Shown here: positions 53,960 to 62,865 of the stretch, in pieces
How positions within the stretch are numbered: the first letter of the stretch is position 1
Layout: each line of letters starts with the position of its first letter
Source: AG-12 sp035531535
GTDB lineage: Bacteria; Chloroflexota; Dormibacteria; Aeolococcales; Bog-877
Reading direction: 5' to 3'
DNA length: 64,000 nucleotides
Assembly (NCBI GenBank): GCA_035531535.1
Contig: DATKSV010000027.1
Location: 14,124-78,123, forward strand
Made by a program: the position numbers and the translations under genes
Notes under the pieces: generated by a model
Told to the model about the DNA's origin: nothing
What the model saw: only the letters and a program-made list of their open reading frames with translations
Databases searched by the model: none

Positions 53960-55299
53960 CAGCGGATCCCCGGCGCCGGAGGGTCGCCAGCCTCGGATGC
54001 ACCGGGCAGCAACCCCAGGCGGTGGAAGCTGGCGTCGATCCCCCCCAGGTAGCGGTCGAGGGCGAGCGCCTCCTCTATGTCGGATGCGGTCAGCAGCCGG
54101 CTTAGCTCCGGCGAGGCCAGGCAGCTGGCCCGAAAGTCCCCACCCTCCTGGTCAGCCTCGTGAGCGAGCCGCTGGACCAGGCGGTAGGCCTCCTCGCGTT
54201 GCTGTCCGCGGCCCAGCAGCGCCAGCAGGACCTGCTGGCTCCGAGCCAGCCCACCGCGCCTCTCGACATTCGCCAGCATCGCCTCGCGGTCGACCTCCAA
54301 GCCCGCCAGGACATCGGTGAGGGTGCGCACCATGTGGCCGAGCGCCATGGTGGCATCGGGCATGGCCACCCGCTCCACCGACGAGTGGGAGATGTCCCGC
54401 TCATGCCAGAGGGCCACATCCTCGAGCCCGGCCACCGCCCAGCCGCGGAGCAGACGGCTCAGCCCGCAGACCTGCTCGAGCCGGATTGGGTTGCGCTTGT
54501 GGGGCATGGCCGAAGAGCCCTTCTGGCGGGCTGCGAAGGGCTCCTCCACCTCACCCACCTCGGTGCGCTGGAGGTGGCGCAGGGTGGTCGCCAAGCGCTC
54601 GCAGGACGCTCCGACCAGCGCCACCGCGCACAGGAAGGAAGCATGCCGATCGCGTGCCACCACCTGGGTGGTGATCGCCGCCGCCGGCAGTCCAAGGGCG
54701 GCCAGGGCCAGGCGTTCCACCTCTGGCGAGACGGTGGCATGGGTACCCACCGTGCCCGAGACCTTGCCCACCACCACCTCGGCGGTGGCGGCCCGGAGCC
54801 GCTCCCCGGACCGGCGCAGCTCGTCCAGGTGGTTGGCCATCACGAAGCCGAAGGTCAACGGCTCGGCGTGCATGCCATGGGTCCTGCCCATCATGGGGGT
54901 GCCGCGGTGGCGCCGGGCGAGGTCCGCCAGCACCTGGTCCAGACTGGCCAGATCCTGAGCCAGGATGTCAGCGACCTGGCGCACCTGGAGCGCGAGCGTG
55001 GTGTCCACCACGTCCTGACTGGTGAGGCCCAGGTGGAGCAGCCGGCCCTCGGGTCCGAGCTGTTCCTGGACCGCGCTAACGAAGGCGGCCAGGTCGTGCC
55101 CCTGCTCCGCCTCCAGCTCCCTCAGCCGGGTCAGGCTGGGAGCGGTGGCACGATTCAGCGCGGCCATCTCTGGCTGGGCTATCTCCCCCAGGTCGGCGCG
55201 AGCCTGGCAGACCGCCAACTCAACTTGCAGCCAGAGCCGGACCCTGGCCTCATCGGACCACAGGGCGCGCAGGTCAGGGGGTGCGTACCTATCGATCAT
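53959..55299 (-). CDS. purB: Adenylosuccinate lyase
   Basis: A 446-residue fumarase-superfamily lyase acting twice in purine synthesis. The catalytic loop is GSSAMPHKRNPIRLEQV; LGLTSQDVVDTTLALQ and GRTHGMHAEPLTFGF are also conserved. It is the first gene of the nine-gene minus-strand pur operon. A -10-like TATACT lies 54 bases upstream. Confidence 0.96.
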   Translation of the reverse strand: MIDRYAPPDLRALWSDEARVRLWLQVELAVCQARADLGEIAQPEMAALNRATAPSLTRLRELEAEQGHDLAAFVSAVQEQLGPEGRLLHLGLTSQDVVDTTLALQVRQVADILAQDLASLDQVLADLARRHRGTPMMGRTHGMHAEPLTFGFVMANHLDELRRSGERLRAATAEVVVGKVSGTVGTHATVSPEVERLALAALGLPAAAITTQVVARDRHASFLCAVALVGASCERLATTLRHLQRTEVGEVEEPFAARQKGSSAMPHKRNPIRLEQVCGLSRLLRGWAVAGLEDVALWHERDISHSSVERVAMPDATMALGHMVRTLTDVLAGLEVDREAMLANVERRGGLARSQQVLLALLGRGQQREEAYRLVQRLAHEADQEGGDFRASCLASPELSRLLTASDIEEALALDRYLGGIDASFHRLGLLPGASEAGDPPAPGIR

Positions 55300-55353
55300 T
55301 CGCGAGGGCCCGGGCTGAGCGCTGGAGCGGCTCGAGGATCATCAACTCCAGCC

Positions 55354-55359
55354 AGTATA
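55354..55359 (-). promoter_or_regulatory. -10-like box of the pur operon
   Basis: TATACT on the minus strand, 54 bases before purB. No strong -35 is visible. No guanine-riboswitch core or PurR box was recognised in the 188-bp divergent region shared with the sigma-factor gene. Confidence 0.35.
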
Positions 55360-55487
55360 GGGTCGCAGTGGCGGGCTCCTCTACCGGCCTTGGCTTGCGG
55401 TTACCTTTGATGGGTGGCCAGCCCGCTCCTTGCCGTAACCGGACTGTCGAAGCCTGCGTTGATGGCACAGAGAGGACGAGCCTGACT

Positions 55488-56063
55488 ATGAGTCTCCCCA
55501 GCGATCATGAGGAGGCTCTGATCGCCAGGGCCAAGGAGGACCCCGAATACTTCGGCGAGCTCTATGACCAGTACTTCCCCCAGATCTACCGATACGTGGC
55601 CTCCCGGGTCCGCAGCCAGCCCCTGGCTGAAGACATCACCAGCGAGGTCTTCTTCAAGGCGCTGCGGGCGCTGCCGCGCTACCAGCACTCCGGCCATCCC
55701 TTCTCCGCCTGGCTCTACCAGATCGCTGTCAACGCCATCACCGACCACTACCGCTCCCGTCGGCGGGCTGAGGACAGCCTGGACGAGGTGCCCGAGCCGG
55801 TCGACCCCACCCCAGCGGTCGAGGACGAGGTGGCCCGTCGGATGGGGGTCCAGGCCATCTGGGACCTCATCGATGCCCTTCCAGAGCAGCAGCGGATCGC
55901 GATGGGTCTGAAGTATGGGGAGGATCTCAAGCTCGCCCAGATCGGGGTCATCATGGGCAAGACGGAAGGGGCGGTGAAACTGCTCATCTTCAGAGGCACC
56001 GCCAGCCTGCGCCAACGACTCCTGACCAGCCGGGCAGACGGCACGGATGGAAATCGTGGCTGA
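55488..56063 (+). CDS. ECF-type RNA polymerase sigma factor
   Basis: A 191-residue sigma-70 family factor of the extracytoplasmic-function group. Region 2 includes LYDQYFPQIYRYVASRV and AEDITSEVFFKALRALPRY; region 4 includes LPEQQRIAMGLKYGEDLKLA and a helix-turn-helix IGVIMGKTEGAVKLLIFRG. ATG at 55488 is chosen as the first start before region 2. The next gene, a membrane protein, overlaps it by 17 bases and is the probable regulator. Confidence 0.88.
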   Translation: MSLPSDHEEALIARAKEDPEYFGELYDQYFPQIYRYVASRVRSQPLAEDITSEVFFKALRALPRYQHSGHPFSAWLYQIAVNAITDHYRSRRRAEDSLDEVPEPVDPTPAVEDEVARRMGVQAIWDLIDALPEQQRIAMGLKYGEDLKLAQIGVIMGKTEGAVKLLIFRGTASLRQRLLTSRADGTDGNRG

Positions 56064-58392
56064 GTTCCCCAACTGGCTGCGACGCCGCACCACCCCTCCC
56101 GAGGGGGTGGATCCCGAGCTCTGGGAGATCCTGGAACTGGATCCCAGCGGCAAAGAGCAGCACCTGATGGCGACGGCGGATGAGATCCACGCAGCGGTCC
56201 GGTCCGGACCCCGACCGCAGCCCGACCCCGGGTACCGGGCTCACCTGCGCGCCAGCCTGATGGAGGAAGCGCGACTCCACTCCCCCTCGAGGCCCCCCCG
56301 ACGCCGCCGATTCGGCCTCGCTCTGGGCACCGGCATGGGCATCGCCGGCCTGGCCATGCTCTCCTTGGTCTTGGTGTCGGTGGTGGTGCTCCCCCCCGGC
56401 GCCAGGTCGGTGACGGTGCGGGCCTCGGTGCAGGGAAACCCACGGGTCCCGGTTGCCCAGGCGATCCAGCTGAGCTTCAACCTGCCGATGGTGGAGACGA
56501 GTGTGGTCCATGGACTCAAGATCGATCCCGCCGTCTCCTTCCAGGCCAGATGGCCGGACCCCAAGACCCTGGTGCTCGCTCCCCGCCACGACCTGGTGCC
56601 CAATGTTTCCTACGTGGTCAGCATCCCCCGCTACGCCGCCAAGGCCCAGAGTGGCGCCACGCCGCTGTCCAACATCGTGATCCCGTTCGGGACCGTGCCG
56701 ACTTCCTCCACCGCACTCGGGTACCCCCCCTCGCTGGTCGCCATCGACCGGGTCGCCGCCGCCACCGGCGCGGAGAGCTTGAGCTACGCTCCCGACGGAG
56801 AGCTGCTGCTGCTGGCCACCGGTCCGGTGGTGGCCCAGGGCACCCAGCTGCCGGACACCACCGGCTCCAGCGCTGCCACGCCGCCGGTCGGAACCCCATC
56901 CACGGCGGGCGCCCTCACCGCAGCTCCCCCGGGCGGGGTGATCTACGCCCTGACCAGCCCGCCAGTGGCGCTGGCCGGAAACGCCCTGGGCCCGGTGGCC
57001 TCGCCCGATAGCCAGAACCTCGCCTACTGGGCCCCCACTACGTCTGGGACCGCCACCCTGGAGGTGGCACCGATCGGCGGCCAAGGCCAGCCTCTGTCCC
57101 TGGCCAGCAGCAGCTACCCCAGCCCTCAGGCGGCGTGGATCAACGACAGCGCGCTGCTCTACTCGTCCGAGGGACATCTCTTCGAGGTCAACCTGGACGG
57201 CCAGACTCTGAGCGTCTTCCCGTTCGTCAAGCTGGGAGCAAGCGGCTACTTCTCGATCTCCCCAAATGGCCAGTCCCTGTTCTCAGCGCCAGCCGGGGTG
57301 CCCACGGTGTACAACCTGAGCAGCGGATCCTCCCAGCCGGTACCCGGGCTCCAGGGCATTCCGACGTGGTCACCGGTCGGCGACATTCTGGCCTACGTGG
57401 CTGAGCAGGACGGGCATCAGGTCATCGATCTGACAGCCGCATCTGGCGCCCAACCCCAGCAGCTGCTGGTGGCGCCGGCCGGAGTCGGACTCAGCCAACT
57501 CGGGTACAGCCCGGGCGGCAGCGATATCGCCTACGTCGCCGACACCCCGGGAACCGGGAGCCAGGTGGGCGCGGTGGATGTCGCCACGGGGACCAGCGCC
57601 CTGCTCTCGACTCGAACCGGCATGAGCCAGCCGGTTTGGGCCCCCTTCGGCAGCGAGCTTTCGGCCCTGGAGAGCTCACCCTCGGGCGCCAGCGACATTC
57701 TCTCGATGCAGCTGTCCAACCTACCCCAGGCATCCAGCGCCGGTGGCCTGGCGGCGAGCGCGATCGCCACCGCCAGCCAGCTGGCCCAGCTCCAGGTCAC
57801 CGCTGGACCGACCGCCCTGGCCGCGATCGCGGGGCTCTTGGCGCCGAACCTATCGATACCGTCCTCCCAGCTCCTGCCCGGGGCCTTCGACCGCTTCTAT
57901 GCGGTCTCCAGCGCCCCGACGAGCGCCGGATCCGAGACCTATCAGGTGGATCTGGAGCTGGTTCAGGATGCCACCGCCAACAGCCCGGCGGCCTACCTAC
58001 AGGAGCAGGTCACAGTTGCCCTGGGCGGCGCCAGCCCTCTCATCTCCGCTCTCAGCCAGGGCCAGCTGACCACGCTGCCGAGCGGCCCCCTGGTCCTGAA
58101 CGCGACAACCTCCACCAGCGCCTCCGGCGCCACCACCTTCCTGCTCCAATTCGACTCGGACTTGGACCCGGTCACGATAGGGCCCCAGTCGATCACCCTG
58201 ACCGACGGCGGACAGGCGGTCGGCAATCTGCAGATCAGCTACCAGACCTCAACTCGCCAGCTGACGGTCACCGCCGTCCATCTGCCGCCGGGGCCCCTGG
58301 TGCTCACGGTGAGCGCTCCCCTGGCTGACGTCAACCACAACGCCATCTCCGTCCCCTACCAACTCTCCCTGCCGGCCGTCCCCATCGGCTGA
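56047..58392 (+). CDS. Membrane-anchored beta-propeller protein, probable anti-sigma partner
   Basis: A 781-residue protein. The N-terminus (about 1-88) is cytoplasmic and lacks the HxxxCxxC zinc motif of ZAS anti-sigma factors. One membrane helix follows (about 90-116, ending LVLVSVVVLPPG). Outside are an Ig-like domain with the SbsA-type motif LSFNLPM (about 120-220) and a TolB-like propeller with repeats such as GELLLLATG and GDILAYVAEQDG (about 250-560). A second Ig-like SbsA domain is near the end (QFDSDLDPVTIGPQSITL). Coupling to the sigma gene suggests that it senses envelope conditions; this is inference. Confidence 0.75.
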   Translation: MEIVAEFPNWLRRRTTPPEGVDPELWEILELDPSGKEQHLMATADEIHAAVRSGPRPQPDPGYRAHLRASLMEEARLHSPSRPPRRRRFGLALGTGMGIAGLAMLSLVLVSVVVLPPGARSVTVRASVQGNPRVPVAQAIQLSFNLPMVETSVVHGLKIDPAVSFQARWPDPKTLVLAPRHDLVPNVSYVVSIPRYAAKAQSGATPLSNIVIPFGTVPTSSTALGYPPSLVAIDRVAAATGAESLSYAPDGELLLLATGPVVAQGTQLPDTTGSSAATPPVGTPSTAGALTAAPPGGVIYALTSPPVALAGNALGPVASPDSQNLAYWAPTTSGTATLEVAPIGGQGQPLSLASSSYPSPQAAWINDSALLYSSEGHLFEVNLDGQTLSVFPFVKLGASGYFSISPNGQSLFSAPAGVPTVYNLSSGSSQPVPGLQGIPTWSPVGDILAYVAEQDGHQVIDLTAASGAQPQQLLVAPAGVGLSQLGYSPGGSDIAYVADTPGTGSQVGAVDVATGTSALLSTRTGMSQPVWAPFGSELSALESSPSGASDILSMQLSNLPQASSAGGLAASAIATASQLAQLQVTAGPTALAAIAGLLAPNLSIPSSQLLPGAFDRFYAVSSAPTSAGSETYQVDLELVQDATANSPAAYLQEQVTVALGGASPLISALSQGQLTTLPSGPLVLNATTSTSASGATTFLLQFDSDLDPVTIGPQSITLTDGGQAVGNLQISYQTSTRQLTVTAVHLPPGPLVLTVSAPLADVNHNAISVPYQLSLPAVPIG

Positions 58393-58394
58393 GA

Positions 58395-58418
58395 CCGGCC
58401 CCCAGTGGGTGGGGTCGG
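58395..58418. terminator. Hairpin after the propeller gene
   Basis: CCGGCCCC and GGGGTCGG pair over eight positions with one G-T wobble and an eight-base loop, two bases after the stop. It sits between convergent genes and lacks a T-run. Confidence 0.4.
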
Positions 58419-58461
58419 GGCACACGGGCAGGTCGCAGTGGGGCGAGATTCTCAGTTCGCC

Positions 58462-59910
58462 CTAGGCTCCCGCCGCCGCCAGCGCGGCGGCCATCGCCGC
58501 CAGCCGGCGCCGATCGGTCCCAAACTGGGCCATCACCTGGGCCTGCTGCCGCTGCCAGTCGCGGGCCCTGCCCATCAGGTCGGGATGGGTGGGGATGAAC
58601 TCGGTGGTGAGCCGACCCGCCAGAAAGTCGGGGTCCTCGAGCAGGACCGCATGGTACGGAATATTGGTGGTGATGCCCCCGATCCAGTACTCGTAGAGCG
58701 CTCGACGGGCCCTGGCCGCAGCCTGCTCGCGGGTCGCCCCGTGGACCACCAGCTTGGCGATCATGGGATCGTAGAACGGGCTGACCACCCCCGGCCCGGC
58801 CAGGGAACTATCCACCCTGACCCCTGGCCCCGAGGGCTCGTGGTAGGCGACGACGCGGCCGGGGGTGGGCAGGAAGTCCTCCCAGGGGTCCTCGGCGTTG
58901 ACGCGGCACTCGATTGCCCAGCCCTCCTGGCGCACCTGCTCCTGGGTGAGCGGCAGAGGCTCACCCAGCGCGATCCGCAACTGGGCCACCACCAGGTCCA
59001 CGCCGGTGACCAGCTCCGTCACCGGATGCTCCACCTGGAGCCTGGTGTTCATCTCCAGGAAGTAGAAGGAGCCGCGGGACTCGATGAACTCCACGGTGCC
59101 CGCGTTGAGGTAGCCGACCGCGCGGGCGGCCTTGACGGCGGCCTCTCCCATGCGCTGCCGCATCTCCTCGGTGACCGCGGTGGATGGGCTCTCTTCCAGT
59201 AGCTTTTGGTGGCGTCTTTGGATCGAGCATTCCCGCTCCCCGAGGTGGATCGTGTTGCCGTGGGAGTCGGCCAGCACCTGGATCTCGATGTGCCTGGGCT
59301 CGTCGACCAGCCGCTCCAGGAAGACCCGCGGGTCTCCGAACGAGCGGGCCGCCGCGTCGCTGCAGACCTGAATGGCGTACTTCAGCTCATCCTCGTCCCG
59401 GGCCGCGCGCATGCCGATGCCACCCCCGCCTGCGGAAGCCTTGACCAGGATCGGGTAACCGATCTGGCGAGCGGCCTCGATGGCGGCTCCCGGATCTGAG
59501 ATGGCGTCTGTCCCCGGCACCACCGGGACGCCAGCGGCTTGCATCCTGCCCCGGGCCGTGACCTTGTCGCCCATGGCAGCCATGGCGTCTGCCGAGGGCC
59601 CGATGAAAGTCAGGCCGTGGTCGGCGCAGGCCTGGGCCAGGCGCGGGCTCTCGGACAGGAACCCGTAACCGGGGTGGATCGCCTGGGCGCCGCTCTCCTT
59701 GGCGGCGCCTATGAGCCGGTCCAGGTTGAGGTAGGACTGAGTGGCCGGGCTGGGTCCGATCTCCACGGCAGCGTCGGCGAGGCGGGTGTGAAAGGCTCCC
59801 CGGTCCGCCTCGGAGTGCACCGCCACCGAGCGCAGCCCAAGGTCGCGACAGGCCCGGATCACACGGACCGCTATCTCCCCTCGGTTGGCCACCAGCACCG
59901 TGTCGAACAC
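58462..59910 (-). CDS. accC: Biotin carboxylase
   Basis: A 482-residue ATP-grasp enzyme that carboxylates biotin. Diagnostic: VLVANRGEIAVRVIRAC, HPGYGFLSES, ASAGGGGIGMR (ATP loop), GERECSIQRRHQK and FLEMNTRLQVEHPVTE. It lies 11 bp after the biotin-carrying carboxyltransferase-like gene and is surely its partner. The pair resembles two-subunit pyruvate carboxylase rather than an acetyl-CoA carboxylase set. Confidence 0.94.
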   Translation of the reverse strand: MFDTVLVANRGEIAVRVIRACRDLGLRSVAVHSEADRGAFHTRLADAAVEIGPSPATQSYLNLDRLIGAAKESGAQAIHPGYGFLSESPRLAQACADHGLTFIGPSADAMAAMGDKVTARGRMQAAGVPVVPGTDAISDPGAAIEAARQIGYPILVKASAGGGGIGMRAARDEDELKYAIQVCSDAAARSFGDPRVFLERLVDEPRHIEIQVLADSHGNTIHLGERECSIQRRHQKLLEESPSTAVTEEMRQRMGEAAVKAARAVGYLNAGTVEFIESRGSFYFLEMNTRLQVEHPVTELVTGVDLVVAQLRIALGEPLPLTQEQVRQEGWAIECRVNAEDPWEDFLPTPGRVVAYHEPSGPGVRVDSSLAGPGVVSPFYDPMIAKLVVHGATREQAAARARRALYEYWIGGITTNIPYHAVLLEDPDFLAGRLTTEFIPTHPDLMGRARDWQRQQAQVMAQFGTDRRRLAAMAAALAAAGA

Positions 59911-59921
59911 CTGGCTCTGCC

Positions 59922-61760
59922 TCAGGCGATGGTCACCAGGGAGTCGCCCCGGCTCACCACCTGCCCCTCGGCCACGTTGACCGCCTGGACGACGCCGGCG
60001 AGGTCGGAGGGGATGTCGTTCTGCATCTTCATCGCCTCCAGGACCGCGACCGTCTGGCCGACCTCGACGTGGTCGCCCACCTTGACCGGGATTCTCGCGA
60101 TCAGGCCCTGCATAGGCGCCTTCACGGCTCCGCCTCCAGACGCCGCCGACGGCCGCGGAGCGCCGCTGGAGGTGGCGAACCCCAGGTCCCGGGCTATCAC
60201 TTTGACCTCGAAGAGCTCGCCGTCGACCTCGACTGTGAACTCTCGGGATGGGACGGCCTCCTCCACCACCGGCACCGGGCTGGAAGCTGGGGCGGCTGGC
60301 GCCGGGATCCCCGCGGCGTCCCCGATCGGCTCGCTGAGGTCACCCCCATCCACGACCGGCGCCACCTGGACCCCCTCGGCAGCCGCCGGCTCCAGCTCGG
60401 GCTCGTCGCCGAGGCGCTCGCCCCGCAGGTCCCCTCTCATGGTGGCCGCGGTCGCCTCTGGAAAGAGGACGAATTCCAGCAGCTGCTCGTCTGAGGGATC
60501 CCCCAACTGATGCTTGACCATGCGTCGGCGGGCATCCCCCAGCAGTGGCTCCAGGACGTCTCCAGGGCGGACCGTGATCGGTTCCTCGGTGCCGATCACG
60601 AGGCGCCGGATCTCGGGGTCGGCGGGCCCGGGAGGGGCGCCGAACAGCCCCAGGAAGTAGTCCTTCAAGTCCTGGCCCACGATGAGGTAGCGGTCTTGGG
60701 AGGCCACATTCGCCACCGCCTGGCTCACCACCACCTCCGCCACCGGGCTGATCAAGGCTGGATAGCCCATGTCGGCCCGGACCCGGGCGATCTCCTCCAC
60801 CACGGCGGGGATCCGCTCCCCAACCCCCTGGGCCTCGCACTCCCAGAGCAGGTGCTGTTGGACCGATGGGGCCATTTGGGTCCGCAGCGTGCTGGAGTCC
60901 AGCTGCCACCCGCTGGGGTCTGCCACGAGCTCATAGAGGGGCATCAGCGCGTCCAGAGTGTCGGCGGCGGCCAGAACCGCGGTGGGGTCGACCTGGGGAG
61001 CCATCTCGGTGCCCCGCAGGGCGGCCAGAACACCCTCTGTGCCAGGGAGCGAGGCGCCCCCGGCGAGGGGCGACAGGCAGACATCGAGCGAGCTGGCGCC
61101 CGCCTCGGCGGCCGCCAGGTAGGCGAACGCCGCCTGGCCGGTGATGGTGGCGCAGTGGACACTGACCGGAAGGCCAGTCTCCTTGACCAGTCCGGACACG
61201 ATCGCCCGGGCGCTGCCGGCACCCAGCATTCCGGCGGGATCAAAGAGGCTGAGGCTCTGGAAGCCCATACCGGCCAGGTTCATGCCCAGGCGCACGAAGC
61301 CCTCGGCGGAGTGAACCGGGCTCTCGGCGTAAACGAGGGCGGCCTCGGCGCGCTTGCCGGAGGCCCGGACCGCATCCACCACCCGGGCCAGGTTGCGCAC
61401 GTCGTTGAGGGGATCAAAGCAGCGAAAGACGTCCAGCCCAAGCTCAGCGACGGTGGCGATGAAGAGGTCGACCACCTCGTCCGGGACCGGCCGGCTCCCC
61501 ACCAGCGACTGGCCCCGAATCAGGCCGTACAAAGGCAGCGAAGTGGCGGCCCGGACCGCTCGCAGCCGCTCGAAGGGATCCTCTCGAAGGTTGCTCAGGG
61601 CGACCCCGAAGGTGGCTCCGCCGAACACCTCCAAGCCGGCCAGGCCGCTGGCGTTCAACTCCTCGGCCAGGGTGACCATGTGGCGAGTTCTCAGGCGGCT
61701 TGAGAGCAGCGTCTGCTGCCCGTGACGGAGGCAGCTCTCGATCAGTCCGACAGCAGGCAT
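59922..61760 (-). CDS. PycB/oxaloacetate-decarboxylase-like biotin protein lacking metal ligands
   Basis: A 612-residue protein. Residues 1-290 match the DRE-TIM/HMGL-like carboxyltransferase barrel (EVFGGATFGVALSNLREDPF, RCFDPLNDVRNL). Residues 310-460 match the conserved carboxylase domain (GYPALISPVAEVVVSQAV, DYFLGLFG). The C-terminal biotinyl domain has VLEAMKMQND with the biotin Lys. Compared with pyruvate carboxylase or transcarboxylase 5S, the metal Asp of LRDxHQ is His13, the carboxylated Lys is Phe173 (SLFDPAG), and the HxH pair is HCA (His202, Ala204). Standard catalysis is therefore doubtful. Confidence 0.8.
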   Translation of the reverse strand: MPAVGLIESCLRHGQQTLLSSRLRTRHMVTLAEELNASGLAGLEVFGGATFGVALSNLREDPFERLRAVRAATSLPLYGLIRGQSLVGSRPVPDEVVDLFIATVAELGLDVFRCFDPLNDVRNLARVVDAVRASGKRAEAALVYAESPVHSAEGFVRLGMNLAGMGFQSLSLFDPAGMLGAGSARAIVSGLVKETGLPVSVHCATITGQAAFAYLAAAEAGASSLDVCLSPLAGGASLPGTEGVLAALRGTEMAPQVDPTAVLAAADTLDALMPLYELVADPSGWQLDSSTLRTQMAPSVQQHLLWECEAQGVGERIPAVVEEIARVRADMGYPALISPVAEVVVSQAVANVASQDRYLIVGQDLKDYFLGLFGAPPGPADPEIRRLVIGTEEPITVRPGDVLEPLLGDARRRMVKHQLGDPSDEQLLEFVLFPEATAATMRGDLRGERLGDEPELEPAAAEGVQVAPVVDGGDLSEPIGDAAGIPAPAAPASSPVPVVEEAVPSREFTVEVDGELFEVKVIARDLGFATSSGAPRPSAASGGGAVKAPMQGLIARIPVKVGDHVEVGQTVAVLEAMKMQNDIPSDLAGVVQAVNVAEGQVVSRGDSLVTIA

Positions 61761-61931
61761 AGCCTGCCCAGATTAGCGGGCCTCGGCCATCGCCTGCCGA
61801 GCTGAGGCACCGCGGGGACCTCCCCACCAGAGGCGGGGGAGCAGTGCCGGGATCCCCGCCGCCGCCGTCCGGCAGCACCACCGCAGCGGCCACAATTCCG
61901 GCCCTCGTCTCGGAGTCCGCCCGGCATCCGC

Positions 61932-62409
61932 ATGATCCAACCTCAGCGGAGCCGGATGGCAACTCGCGCTGCGGGCGGCCCGCCCGCAGAGGCCCGGGCT
62001 GGTGAGTACCCGGCGATCCGCGACGAGGTGGCGGAGGTCGGTAGGCCGCTCCCGGCCGCGGTCGTGCTCAAGGTGAACCTCGAGGTACGGCTGTTGGATG
62101 CCAAGGAGTCGGTGGACACCGCCCTCTCAGCGGGGCGGGGCGGATTTCATCATGACTTCAAGCAGCTCCACGGGTCTCCATCGGCGCCCCACTGTGGCCG
62201 CCAACATCGAGCTGCTGCGGTCAGTGCTCAAGCCGGAGACAGGAGTCAAGGCCAGTGGCGGAATCCGCACCACGCAGGACGCTCTGGCGACGATCGGCGC
62301 CGGCGCCAATCGGATCGGGGCCAGCTGCGGACTAGCGATCCGGGAGGGGCTCCGGCCCCCGGCCGGCGGCCAGGCTCGGCCGGAACGGTGGGTACCCGCG
62401 ATCCCCTGA
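61932..62409 (+). pseudogene. deoC: Deoxyribose-phosphate aldolase remnant
   Basis: Two frames give one DeoC tail: AGEYPAIRDEVAEVG and VLKVNLEVRLLDAKESVD in the first, then GADFIMTSSSSTG and VKASGGIRTTQDALATIGAG in the second. The shift is near 62135-62145 in a G-rich run with one extra G. The first 100 or so residues are missing. The Schiff-base Lys, normally in ADFVKTSTG, is Met. It is a decayed gene. The 171 bases upstream hold nothing recognised. Confidence 0.75.
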
Positions 62410-62449
62410 CCTCACCCGCTGATGCCACCGGGAGCCGCCAGGGATCTGG

Positions 62450-62830
62450 TCAGCTGCCTCTCTTTGGGTCTCGGATCGCGGCGCACTCCACACATCTAAT
62501 CGCCCACGGGAGCGCCTCCAGGCGGCCCTCCGGAATGGCCGCGCCGCAGCGCTCGCAACGGCCGTAGCCACCGCTGGCCAGCCGGCTCAGGGCGGCTCGC
62601 ACCTGATCGGACAGCTTCTCCAGCTCCTCGCCGGCCCGAGACCTGGCGAGCCGCTCCGAGACCTCCGAGATGTGGTCTCCGGCGCGCTTGCCATACTGCA
62701 CCGGAGCGGTGGGCACCGCCAGGCCCAAGCTCAGGTCGGCCAGTTCTGAGGTGAGCTCCGCCAGCTTGGCCTGCAGCTTCAACCGAGCCGATTCGGAGTC
62801 CGCCTGGCCTGCGTCTTCGAGATCTGTCAT
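62450..62830 (-). CDS. DksA/TraR-family zinc-finger protein
   Basis: A 126-residue protein with an N-terminal coiled-coil-like helix pair and a C-terminal zinc finger GRCERCGAAIPEGRLEALPW followed by RCVECA. DksA/TraR proteins bind the RNA polymerase secondary channel. The tip acidic residues typical of DksA are not clearly matched, so the effect on transcription is uncertain. ATG at 62830 is used; the longer frame upstream overlaps purD. Confidence 0.85.
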   Translation of the reverse strand: MTDLEDAGQADSESARLKLQAKLAELTSELADLSLGLAVPTAPVQYGKRAGDHISEVSERLARSRAGEELEKLSDQVRAALSRLASGGYGRCERCGAAIPEGRLEALPWAIRCVECAAIRDPKRGS

Positions 62831-62865
62831 GCGCTGCTTTGGTACCCAGATGCCGGCCCCGCCAA

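Noticed and set aside
55300..55487. Purine riboswitch or PurR box before purB
   Set aside because: No conserved guanine-riboswitch core or paired CGAA-type PurR boxes could be made out in the divergent region.
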